Assembly: GCA_002238445.1 (NCBI GenBank)
Contig: MPML01000060.1
Span: 1 to 32,758, forward strand
Reading direction: 5' to 3'
Length of the DNA stretch: 32,758 nt
From: Caldilineaceae bacterium bin5
Lineage (GTDB): Bacteria > Chloroflexota > Anaerolineae > Caldilineales > Caldilineaceae
Positions 16,916-23,279 of this stretch are shown here, piece by piece. Position 1 is the stretch's first letter; each line of letters opens with the position of its first letter. Made by a program: the position numbers and the translations under genes. The notes under the pieces are model-generated. The model was not told the origin of the DNA and made no database searches. It saw only the letters and a list, made by a program, of their open reading frames with translations.

Positions 16916-16957
16916 AATAAAGCCTCCGGATCATCGCGATGATCCGGAGGCTTTATT
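16916..16957. terminator. 42-bp perfect palindrome, likely bidirectional terminator
   Basis: Arms of 21 bp (AATAAAGCCTCCGGATCATCG and its exact complement) with no mismatch, GC-rich in the middle and A/T-rich at both outer ends, so a T-rich tail follows the hairpin on either strand. It lies about 90 bp beyond the stop of the minus-strand Excalibur remnant. Confidence 0.7.
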
Positions 16958-17048
16958 GCGGTGTGTTGACGTTTGGGCCAACTCTTAAAACGAATCGGCC
17001 TGTTCGGCTGTTGGATTGGGGCGCGACACTATTCGATATAATCCCCTT

Positions 17049-17227
17049 TCATTCACATACGACGTCGTCGTTGTCGCGATTGTTCATGTACTGGTAGGCG
17101 GGATGATCACGGTGCACCGGCGCGATGCCGTGCCGGCGGGCTTCGGCGCAGGTGATGCGGCCGTTCCCGTTGTCGTCTTACAATGCAAGTGCCTGGCCGC
17201 CGGGCGATTCCTGTGTACCGTCTCTCC
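17049..17227 (-). pseudogene. Excalibur-domain protein remnant with in-frame stop
   Basis: The minus-strand frame reads WRDGTQESPGGQALAL, then TAA, then DDNGNGRITCAEARRHGIAP, and on through HPAYQYMNNRDNDDVVCE to a stop. The second part matches the C-terminal calcium-binding Excalibur-like repeat found in secreted nucleases and related proteins (DDNGNGRITC, with a closing D-x-D-x-VCE). Relatives usually have tyrosine before DDNGNG, so the TAA is probably a mutated TAC/TAT codon. A TGA closes the frame at its upstream end, and no start or catalytic domain remains. An annotated fragment of a once-secreted protein is the safest call. Confidence 0.6.
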
Positions 17228-17256
17228 ATGGTCACCTCCCGTATGGAAATCGATAT

Positions 17257-17715
17257 TCAAAGACCAGTAGGGCAATCTCCCATATCCAACACGCGCCGCG
17301 TCGATCTCGGTAACAGGCGATACCATAGGCCGACCGACTGCAGTTCGTTTTCGTAGCGGGTCAGGTCTATCAATTCCAGCAGTTCAACAATAGACGGGTT
17401 TTTCTTTGACAGGGCCGCCGCGAACCCGTCATAGATCTCGTGCAGAAAACCGGTCAGCGCCCTATGATAGCCCCACAAGATCAACGGGGGAGTAACGGCG
17501 TCCATCCGTTCCAGCCCATCTTCCAACTCCCAAAAAAAACCTCTGCTTGTCGGCATCTCCTCCAGAAACACTTGCGGGATAATCTTTTGACAGACAACAT
17601 TCCCATATTGCGGAACCGTCAAACGGTTTTTCAGATAACTTTGAACGTTCATAACCGCCGCAAGGAATAGAAAGAACAGGGCGAACAGCTGAAGTACTCC
17701 CCGTAAATTTTTCAT
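17257..17715 (-). CDS. Membrane-anchored protein of unknown function
   Basis: A 152-residue protein. The start at 17715 has GGAGGG 5-10 bases upstream; an in-frame ATG at 17739 adds MRAIPEGS and lies over that site. Residues ~4-26 (LRGVLQLFALFFLFLAAVMN) form one membrane-spanning or uncleaved signal segment. The remainder is soluble and probably faces outward: it contains two cysteines (VVCQK; GDCPTGL) and a helical middle (ALTGFLHEIYDGFAAALSKK). No family recognised. It lies downstream of the terminator at 17769-17833, so it is likely transcribed alone. Confidence 0.6.
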   Translation of the reverse strand: MKNLRGVLQLFALFFLFLAAVMNVQSYLKNRLTVPQYGNVVCQKIIPQVFLEEMPTSRGFFWELEDGLERMDAVTPPLILWGYHRALTGFLHEIYDGFAAALSKKNPSIVELLELIDLTRYENELQSVGLWYRLLPRSTRRVLDMGDCPTGL

Positions 17716-17768
17716 GCTTCCCTCCGGTATGGCCCTCAATTTTCACTCCGCATAAATTAGATGTTATA

Positions 17769-17833
17769 CGGAATAAAAAAATTCCGATATTTGAAATCGG
17801 CCGAAAACCGACAAAATTTGTCGGTTTTCGGCC
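17769..17833 (-). terminator. Double hairpin terminator after the secreted coiled-coil gene
   Basis: 17799-17833 is a 17-bp perfect stem (GGCCGAAAACCGACAAA and complement) with a one-base centre. On the minus strand it is followed by CGGAATTTTTTTATTCCG (17786-17769), a second small hairpin containing a run of seven T. This fits termination of the minus-strand transcript from 18428. Confidence 0.7.
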
Positions 17834-17912
17834 TTCAATATTTTCTCGGAACGCGGTCAATTCTGTACAGATTGTCCGATCTTATAAGGAATATACGAAG
17901 AATTTCAGTGTG

Positions 17913-17975
17913 TCAGTGGTCCTGGATGGTCCAGTCGCCGGTGCGAACGAGTTCGCAGCCGCCCCATGGCTCCAC
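17913..17975 (-). pseudogene. Duplicated C-terminal tail of the secreted coiled-coil family
   Basis: Directly beyond the stop of the 17988 gene, a frame reads VEPWGGCELVRTGDWTIQDH and stops at 17913. It repeats the family's terminal pattern: (R/P)W-x-(G/N)-CE-(F/L), then x-x-(S/T)-(S/G)-DW. It differs in most codons from the neighbouring gene end, so it is an old duplication or the stump of another family member. No start codon belongs to it. Confidence 0.55.
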
Positions 17976-17987
17976 TTAAATTCTCCA

Positions 17988-18428
17988 TTATTCTGTCTCC
18001 CACCAATCGCTTGATTCTACAAACTCGCAGCCATCCCAACGTTCGCCAACTAGTTTATCGTCAAACCCCCAGGGGGTGTCGGCATAAGTAATGACGATAT
18101 AGCCAGTTTCTTTGTTGTAAACGACGGCCTTTATCGTTACTTCCTCAACGTTGACCCATTCTTCGTATTGATCCTTGTATTTCAAAACAGACTCGTCCTG
18201 AAGAACGGTGTTTTCGCCGATGATGCAAGCCACGTCGTTCAACTCCCTGGACCCGGGCCCTGTCCATATCTCCTCGATTGTAGCGACACGTTCGGCCAAA
18301 TCCGCGACTTGCTCCACAACCTCCGCGACCTGTTCGGCCAGATCCTCAAGTGTAAGCTCATCTTGCGCCAGCAGAACGCCAGGCACAAGCAAAGTCAGTA
18401 CTGCAATGATGATCAAATAACGCTTCAT
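17988..18428 (-). CDS. Small secreted coiled-coil protein, WxGPG/ERWxxCEF family
   Basis: A 146-residue protein. The ATG at 18428 follows AAAGGAAG; an in-frame ATG ten codons upstream lacks one. Residues 1-21 are a signal peptide (MKRYLIIIAVLTLLVPGVLLAQ). A heptad-patterned stretch LTLEDLAEQVAEVVEQVADL and onward to ATIEE predicts a short coiled coil. Then IWTGPGS, a cysteine in ACIIG, a LQDESVLKY segment, and a C-terminal GERWDGCEFVESSDWWE. The same order of elements appears in the proteins at 27074 and 28046 and, broken, at 22327. The two conserved cysteines may form a disulphide. Function unknown; export is expected. Confidence 0.75.
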   Translation of the reverse strand: MKRYLIIIAVLTLLVPGVLLAQDELTLEDLAEQVAEVVEQVADLAERVATIEEIWTGPGSRELNDVACIIGENTVLQDESVLKYKDQYEEWVNVEEVTIKAVVYNKETGYIVITYADTPWGFDDKLVGERWDGCEFVESSDWWETE

Positions 18429-18475
18429 GTTTGCTTCCTTTCTGTTGTGTAGGATCAATCCACTATGTCATTCGG

Positions 18476-18725
18476 TCAACGTGCCAGTGAGCTCTTGTCC
18501 ACAAAACTGGTATACAGACGCTTCAGGCCTGATGTGTTCAGCGCCGCCGACGCGCTGGCAAATGCGACAATTTGTCGTTTTTGCGGGTGTGTCTGTCGCA
18601 AATGGATAAGGTGCTGGGCGGTACGAACGGGTATGCCCCGCTCCTTGAGGACGGGAACCCGGCTCCCTTACGGAAGCATCTCTTTGATCCGCAGCAGCGC
18701 GTCATACGCCAGTCCAGCCTAACCT
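18476..18725 (-). pseudogene. DUF3102-like phage gene remnant, copy B
   Basis: The minus-strand frame reads GLAYDALLRIKEMLP, a TAA, then GSRVPVLKERGIPVRTAQHL followed by IHLRQTHPQKRQIVAFASAS and runs to a TGA at 18476. The order (L-x-IKE-x-LP, a short spacer, LKERGI-x-RTAQ) resembles DUF3102-type phage/plasmid proteins. The tract 18541-18639 is about 90% identical to 3971-4069, and differences include conservative ones (ATT/CTT, CAA/CAG), as expected for former coding DNA. The TAA and lack of start make it dead. The remainder of 18726-18877 shows no gene. Confidence 0.5.
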
Positions 18726-18877
18726 GCCGGAAGGCGGACCTAGAGAGTTCTGCAATCATGAAAGGACCGAATCAAGGTCCCGACCATTGCACGCCGGCTG
18801 AAGAGCGCACCATGCTCTGGATGGCGGCAGACCGCCCGCTTTGCGAACAGAACACAATGTATCTGTATGGATGTACC

Positions 18878-19528
18878 TCACCTTCCCCGTTTTCTGGGCT
18901 GATGATCGGGGCCAACCTCAACACTGTTGCGCTCAACTGCGGGATTGGATCCGGGACCAGGCCCGCCGCGTCTGGCTAGCTGTCTGCGGGGCCACGGGTT
19001 CCAGTTCAAATCCAGTCGGCGACGTCCGCCGGACATCTCAAGCCCTTGGCGACGGTCAACTCTAGACCTATTCCGGGTTCTCCTGACGTCAGAGGACCAG
19101 AATCTCGTTTCCACCCAACCGGCCCCCATAGAGGAGAACAGGGGAATCTCGATCGCTTCGCGAAACCTCCCGGCAGTCACGTCGTCGATCATATCATTCA
19201 GCCGCTCGATCTCGTCTTCTGCCGACTCATCGCAGGCGTCGCAGCCACAGATTGGGAAAGGCTCGATGTACCATCGTCCAAACCGGATTCGAAGACCCGG
19301 AAATGCAGTAAACACGACCGAGACAGGCGCGGCGCCAGGGTCTTTCGGGGTAAGTCTCACATCCGCACGAGCAAGTTCCAGACCCCTCGTCAACTTCTCG
19401 TCGAAACCAAATCCTTCTGCACGCTCGACGTCGAAGTCACTTTCGAGCCGGTCGATGATGGCCAACATGGCGGTATGCAACGGGCGAAAGCGCTCGGGAT
19501 TGGTCACGCGGCTGTATGCCGGGTCCAT
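18878..19528 (-). CDS. DUF6226-like protein
   Basis: A 216-residue protein. I start it at the ATG at 19528 (MDPAYSRVTNPERFRPLHTA), with GAGGAA about 9 bases upstream; a longer frame to 19651 adds unlike sequence. The pattern YSRVTNPERFRPLH, then LARADVRLTPKDP, then FGRWYIEPFPICGCDACDE and a closing LDLNWNPWPRR is what I recall of the DUF6226 family, whose function is unknown. The four-cysteine/aspartate stretch CGCDACDE could bind a metal. It is not clearly in an operon. Family name from memory; the gene itself is well supported. Confidence 0.65.
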   Translation of the reverse strand: MDPAYSRVTNPERFRPLHTAMLAIIDRLESDFDVERAEGFGFDEKLTRGLELARADVRLTPKDPGAAPVSVVFTAFPGLRIRFGRWYIEPFPICGCDACDESAEDEIERLNDMIDDVTAGRFREAIEIPLFSSMGAGWVETRFWSSDVRRTRNRSRVDRRQGLEMSGGRRRLDLNWNPWPRRQLARRGGPGPGSNPAVERNSVEVGPDHQPRKRGR

Positions 19529-19647
19529 TTGGGATTCCTCACCACTTCCGCATGCACCGTATGCAAACCACCCAGGCGTTTGTCTTCGTTGCAAGTGCGG
19601 GATGCGTGCCCCTAGACGCGCTTTGAGTCTAATTATCCAGGACATAT

Positions 19648-19866
19648 TCAATCTTCACCGGCAGTCTCTTCATCGGGACAGGCTTCCATGCCCTCGATGT
19701 CCACTATTTCGTCAGCATACTGGTTGTAGCCGAGTTCCCGGACGCGGGGTGCGTTGCTGAGCGGCTCGCGCAATCGGGCCAATTGCTCGGGGTCCCAACG
19801 CATGGCCTCAGCTACGGCCTGGTCCCAGAGGATGCGACCTTGGCACTCTCCGTCGGTTTCAGGCAC
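19648..19866 (-). other. Short open frame of unknown origin after higA remnant
   Basis: A 72-residue frame (starts MPETDGECQGRILWDQAVAE) with no ribosome site; the ATG lies within the higA fragment in another frame. It ends in an acidic tail, MEACPDEETAGED. It may be a piece of an unrelated gene joined to higA by a deletion. I cannot name it. Confidence 0.2.
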
Positions 19867-19913
19867 TCGTACCTTATGAGCTCGCCCGGATGGGGCGGGT
19901 TGCGCATACCCAT
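19812..19913 (-). pseudogene. higA: HigA-type antitoxin, N-terminal fragment
   Basis: Starts at an ATG with GAGGAGG about 8 bases upstream, right after the HigB stop. It reads MGMRNPPHPGELIRYECL and then leaves the family pattern and stops after 33 residues. The opening (M-x-NPPHPGE-(L/F)-I) is diagnostic for HigA antitoxins; the helix-turn-helix that should follow is gone. Gene order toxin-then-antitoxin is that of higBA operons. Confidence 0.65.
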
Positions 19914-19926
19914 TGGTCCCACCTCC

Positions 19927-20100
19927 TCAGTGGGCGTCTGTGTAATCGACTTCGACCGCGTGTCCATCCTCGAACCTGAAAGTCACCCGCCAATTCCCCG
20001 ACACGGAGACGGCGTAGCAGCCGCTGCGCTGACCGGCCAGTGGATGCAGTCGAAACCCTGACGAAATGGCCAGGGAACCGGTGAAGAGTTGCCCGGGCAT
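19927..20100 (-). pseudogene. higB: HigB toxin C-terminal half fused to type IIG start
   Basis: A 57-residue frame. Residues ~14-57 (GFRLHPLAGQRSGCYAVSVS, GNWRVTFRFED, VDYTDAH) match the C-terminal half of HigB/RelE-fold mRNA interferases (~92 residues in full). The N-terminal half is absent. The first seven residues, MPGQLFT, come from the copied 5' end of the type IIG gene (repeat at 20080-20182), joined in frame. The YTDAH end retains the terminal aromatic/histidine region of the family, but without its first half the fold is unlikely to work. It is a chimeric remnant made by recombination. Confidence 0.65.
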
Positions 20101-20182
20101 TGGCAGTGGCTTGTGGGCGGCGTTTGCGGCGTAGTGTACCCGCGCGGGGGTTGTTGTGCCAGTTCGGGGGGTTGTGGGCGCC
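20080..20182. repeat. Repeat of type IIG 5' end and leader, copy 2
   Basis: Matches 16125-16233. Both copies are oriented with the ATG of MPGQLFT reading on the minus strand. Outside the repeat, this copy continues into higB on one side and into a palindrome on the other. Confidence 0.85.
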
Positions 20183-20196
20183 CACACGGGGCGCCC
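20176..20196. repeat. Palindromic repeat family P, copy 1
   Basis: GGGCGCCC, loop ACACG, GGGCGCCC. Related hairpins with 5-base loops occur at 23242-23262 (loop ACAAG on the minus strand) and 32061-32087 (loop ACGCG). This is a dispersed intergenic palindrome family; transcription termination is possible. Confidence 0.6.
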
Positions 20197-20309
20197 TTAC
20201 AGGCCGCGGCGTTTCGTGTCAGCCGTCAAAACGCCGCTAACCGTGACGAGAGTAACGCGCCGTGCGGCGAAGAGCGCCGGCGACGATGCGTTTCATAGCC
20301 AAGCGCGCG

Positions 20310-20697
20310 AGGCGTTACAGCGTCCTGTGCGCCGGCCGACGGCGGCGGACACAGGCCGGAAGCGGAGATGGAGCGGTTGTCCCACATTTTGAGGGAGTTC
20401 AACGACCGTTTCGGCAACATTGCGTGGCAGGACCAGGACAAGATCGGGAAGATCGTCACCGAGGAGCTGCCGGCGATGGTTGCCGAGGACAGGGCGTATC
20501 AGAATGCGAAGGTCAACTCCGACAGGCAGAACGCGCGCATCGAGCATGACAGGGCGCTGGAGCAGGCGATGACGGTGCTGCTGGCGGACCATACGGAGCT
20601 GTTCAAGCAGTTCAGCGACAACGGGTCGTTCTGGCGCTGGCTGCTGGAGAGTTCGTTCAGGGCTACGTATGATCGGGTTGCGGGGGTGGGTGCTTGA
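20310..20697 (+). pseudogene. hsdR: Type I restriction HsdR subunit, C-terminal fragment
   Basis: The frame reads PADGGGHRPEAEMERLSHIL, then REFNDRFGNIAWQDQDKIGK and continues through QNAKVNSDRQNARIEHDRAL to LFKQFSDNGSFWRWLLESSF. This is the helical C-terminal domain of HsdR (a (D/E)RLS-I-x-x-FN-x-RFGN start, then VNSDRQNARIEHD). Only ~125 of about 1000 residues survive; the nuclease and helicase domains are absent and no hsdM or hsdS is nearby. An ATG lies at 20368 without a ribosome site. The fragment marks a lost type I system. Confidence 0.7.
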
Positions 20698-21710
20698 CCG
20701 CGGTGGGGATGGCAATCGTGCAGGTGTGGCATGTATTCGCATATTGAGATATGTGCATATGGGTATTGCTGCGGACAGGGGTGCGAGCCCGGCAGATTGC
20801 TTTCAGACACAACCGGTTCACTTCTTTGATTTTCACAGCTCTCAGGCAGCTAATGACGAGGGGGGCGTTGTCCTCGTCTGGAACTTTTTTGCCAACAGAT
20901 TGTGGACGTTTGGTGATTAGGTTCGGTTGGCATTTTGGGAAGGCCGGAACGGCAGTTTATAGTCGTCCGTTTTTCGTTTTTAGTGAACTGCCGAGTACAC
21001 GGAGAACATCTTGAGATAGACGAATTCGGGGCACACAAGGGTTGTCCGGGTGGGGTCTTACAGGGAGGGAAGAGGGGAGAGCGGCTCTTGCGTGTCATGG
21101 TTATGCCAATTTCGCCTCTTCTTGCGCCAGTATTGTGTCAAGGGGCAACATAGTCGGCGCGGGCAGCGTCACCTATTTGAACCCGTATACCATTTTATGT
21201 GTGCAAGCGGGGGAGAAAAAGGGGACATTACGGTGACATTTGGGAAGGCTGTTCAGATGTCAACAAGAACGGAAAGCATGCAGTCCTATTAGAGATGTTT
21301 CTCGCTTGCATGTTGAAACAGACAAAACCAATTGATCCGCGAAGTCACGCGAAGAACACCTTTTTGTCCGCGGAGGACGCGGAGAACACCAAAGGCGTAT
21401 CGGATTTTCTTTGCGCAGCTGCGTCGCCCTTCGACGATCAGGCGTAATTTGCACCCGGAAGTCGTTGTTCAGACAAGCGTCAACGAACCCTAAATCGCAA
21501 TCCTTTTGGCGACCGAACTGGAGAAGAAAGAGGGGCCAAGATCCACGTGATCCTGGCCCTTTGCGCGTCTGTTGCTGGGGCGGTGATGTAGAGAGCGGGG
21601 CAGGCGCTGAAGCAATGCGCCGATGGCGAGGTCCTGTACGGCGGTGGCGGCTTCTGTCCGGCCCAGGGGATGATTGCGCTAATGGAGGCAATTTTGTGTG
21701 GAATTTGAAT
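20698..21710. other. Gene-free stretch with dispersed repeats
   Basis: No supported gene. 20977-20991 repeats the 15-mer from 871-885. 21227-21390 is a diverged copy of 28639-28815 (GGTGACATTT-GGGAA at the start, then GATCCGCG-AG, then GAACACCTTTTTGTCCGCGGAG). A minus-strand relative of its end, ATACGCCTTTGGTGTTC, appears at about 27007-27023. Confidence 0.5.
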
Positions 21711-21784
21711 ATTGACACGATATTGGTATAAGAAAAAGGGTCAATTTCCATAAAAACCACATATTACTCGTGTATTCTATAGAG
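21711..21784 (+). promoter_or_regulatory. Direct-repeat promoter element, copy 1
   Basis: Begins ATTGACACGATATTGGTATA: two ATTG units 11 bases apart. Exactly 62 bases after the first base comes TATTCTATAGAG, a -10-like sequence. The same two blocks with the same 62-base spacing occur at 25771-25844, while the sequence between them is mostly different. This suggests an activator site about 65 bases ahead of a transcription start. It leads into the broken frame at 21789. Confidence 0.55.
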
Positions 21785-21788
21785 ACAG

Positions 21789-22055
21789 ATGGCTGGGGAT
21801 GTCGCCTGCTTGGAATTCCATTACCTCATTGTCGTTTCGATCAGGAAAATGGTGTCTGACTTTCCATTCGGCGATGCACCGGCCGAAGTGGAGTTCTCCC
21901 TCGGCCTCAACAGCGGAACCGGCCAGGAGGTGGTCGTCGATTAACTCACCTACAGGCGCCTGCTACGGGTCTCGGCGTTCTATGCTGATGCGGCGGACAA
22001 ACCCTACATTTTCACCGTCGATGGGGAAGGGTGTGCAAGGTACGCGGCCTGGTAG
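21789..22055 (+). pseudogene. Frame interrupted by one TAA, unknown protein
   Basis: The ATG directly behind promoter element copy 1 opens a frame of 51 residues (MAGDVACLEFHYLIVVSIRK ... GTGQEVVVD), then TAA at 21942-21944, then LTYRRLLRVSAFYADAADKP and on to a TAG at 22055. The sequence on both sides of the TAA looks continuous, so a single tyrosine or similar codon may have mutated. There is no good ribosome site. I do not recognise the protein. Confidence 0.35.
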
Positions 22056-22062
22056 ACGATCC

Positions 22063-22145
22063 CGGCCAGCCTTCTGTGCGTCTTCGGGCGTCAACTCGGA
22101 GCGATCCACCAAGTCAGCACACCGGGAACGGGAGGCGGCCGGGTT
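22063..22145. repeat. 83-bp repeat, copy 1
   Basis: Matches 23137-23219 with about four differences, including the shared core CAGCCTTCTGTGCGTCTTCG. On the minus strand both copies encode RSRCADLVDRSELTPEDAQK, so a duplicated coding fragment is possible; no family recognised. Confidence 0.75.
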
Positions 22146-22205
22146 AAGGGATGGATGTGGAAAGGAGGTTACAAGTTTTGTCCATATTTTGGTGAAGAAT
22201 CCCCC

Positions 22206-22239
22206 AGGCAAGAAGGGGGTATAGTAGGTTGCCTTTTTT
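22206..22239 (+). terminator. Intrinsic terminator
   Basis: AGGCAA (22206-22211) pairs with TTGCCT (22229-22234), followed by a run of six T (22234-22239). An alternative inner stem, CCCCC with GGGGG, overlaps it. It closes a would-be transcript of about 450 bases starting at promoter element copy 1. Confidence 0.55.
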
Positions 22240-22326
22240 GGGTGGTGATTGCGGAGCTGTTTGGGCTCGGAGGCTGCTGCGCGTTTTGGTCATTCATTCA
22301 TCATAGACCCTAAAGGATTCCACCTC

Positions 22327-22634
22327 ATGACTACCAAGACTCGGAACGTCGTAATCATTATCGCTCTTGTGCTCGTCATATTTTCCCTTATTCTCAGTAC
22401 TTTTGCCTTACACCTGCCTTCAGAATTTACTTTTTCTTCAAGACGTCTTTCCGTGCAGAGGGGAACGAAGAGAGACGCGTCATCCGGCTTGCTGGACGCA
22501 TCGAGCAGCTGGGAGCTATCTGGGGAGGGCCAGGATCTGAGCTAGCTGGCAAGCTTGGCCCCATTGTCCGGTGGGGCGTTCTGCAGGTCAGGGCAGGCGT
22601 CTTGGCTGGAAGGATGAGCGGAACGATCAGGTAA
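22327..22634 (+). pseudogene. Frameshifted member of the secreted coiled-coil family
   Basis: The ATG at 22327 opens MTTKTRNVVIIIALVLVIFS, a hydrophobic export segment, continuing to about SEFTF. The neighbouring frame then carries on FFKTSFRAEGNEERR, RLAGRIEQLGAIWGGPGSEL and ends at TAA 22634. The RIEQLGAIWGGPGSEL stretch parallels RVATIEEIWTGPGSRE of the 17988 protein and RLDVLEALWDGPG of the 27074 protein, and a following IV...VLQ...VL segment parallels their II...VLQ...VL. The C-terminal ERWxxCEF motif is missing. A frameshift in the run of T near 22430 explains the break. Confidence 0.5.
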
Positions 22635-22751
22635 GAGTCCTTTATTGGTGGGGATGTCATGATCCCGGAGGTTACCGTCAGGACTCTTGTCATCGAATCG
22701 GGATGGATCTTCCCGGACAGCGAACTAACCAACAACCGAGAGGAGACGATC

Positions 22752-23105
22752 ATGCTTCCCATCGAATTGAATGCAGCAGCAAGGAGCGGTTCGGAATTCG
22801 CAGATCGCATAATGCTTAATCTGGCGCTCCATGCCATAGCGCAACGGCATTCCCTGGAGGAGTTCAAGTCATGCATTCGCGTTTGCGCCGACAACGCTGC
22901 TGTGTTTCCCGATGAAGTGAGTCTTCACTGGCCTGAAATGCCGGGATACAGTCCACGCCATCACGATTTGTTCCGCAGGGCATTCCTTGCATCTTTTGAA
23001 TATCTTACATCGAACATCATGGATTTCGGGGAAGGGTCGCAGGACCCGGATCATGAACAGCTTACCCGCATTTTGAGGAAGAGTGGTTTTCATGTGGGGG
23101 GGTGA
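22752..23105 (+). CDS. Small protein of unknown function
   Basis: A 117-residue protein. I start it at the ATG at 22752, which has GAGGAGA about 5 bases upstream; the frame stays open back to 22659. It is helical (FADRIMLNLALHAIAQRHSL; RRAFLASFEYLTSNIMDF) with one CIRVC pair, and ends DHEQLTRILRKSGFHVGG. No signal peptide and no family recognised. It sits between the broken coiled-coil gene and the 83-bp repeat. Confidence 0.5.
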   Translation: MLPIELNAAARSGSEFADRIMLNLALHAIAQRHSLEEFKSCIRVCADNAAVFPDEVSLHWPEMPGYSPRHHDLFRRAFLASFEYLTSNIMDFGEGSQDPDHEQLTRILRKSGFHVGG

Positions 23106-23136
23106 GATGTGGGATTCCAACTGAGCCAACCGCCCC

Positions 23137-23219
23137 GGGCCAGCCTTCTGTGCGTCTTCGGGTGTCAACTCGGAGCGATCCACCAGGTCAGCACACCGGG
23201 AACGGGAGGCGGCCTGGTT
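23137..23219. repeat. 83-bp repeat, copy 2
   Basis: Second copy of 22063-22145, same orientation, about 1.07 kb apart; the intervening DNA holds the broken coiled-coil gene and the 117-residue protein. Confidence 0.75.
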
Positions 23220-23241
23220 TGGGGAGCACACAGGGGGTGGA

Positions 23242-23262
23242 GGGCACCCCTTGTGGGTGCCC
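23242..23262 (-). terminator. Palindromic repeat family P, copy 2; likely kinase terminator
   Basis: GGGCACCC, 5-base loop, GGGTGCCC, lying about 18 bp beyond the stop codon of the kinase-regulator gene. It belongs to the same palindrome family as 20176-20196 and 32061-32087. A T tract is absent. Confidence 0.45.
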
Positions 23263-23279
23263 CTACGGGGCGCGTCAGC

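Larger units (their letters stand above)
16456..17046. mobile_element. 591-bp segment bounded by 20-bp perfect inverted repeats
   Basis: 16456-16475 is the exact reverse complement of 17027-17046 (CACTATTCGATATAATCCCC read outward at each end). Each repeat contains TATAAT reading outward, so each could act as an outward promoter -10; the left one points at the type IIG gene. A partial third copy (GATATAATCGCG) lies at 16485. The interior has only a doubtful small frame and a strong palindrome. It could be a MITE-like element or two matching promoters. No target duplication is evident beside the repeats. Confidence 0.45.

Noticed and set aside
18927..19760. Plus-strand frames of 277 and 189 residues opposite the DUF6226-like gene
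   Set aside because: They lack ribosome sites and domain features, while the minus-strand protein has a supported start and family-like motifs.
17049..22055. Recoding of TAA as a sense codon
   Set aside because: Intact genes in the window use TAA as a normal stop (for example at 28508-28510 and 17988), and the interrupted frames also lack starts or domains, so mutation is the simpler explanation.
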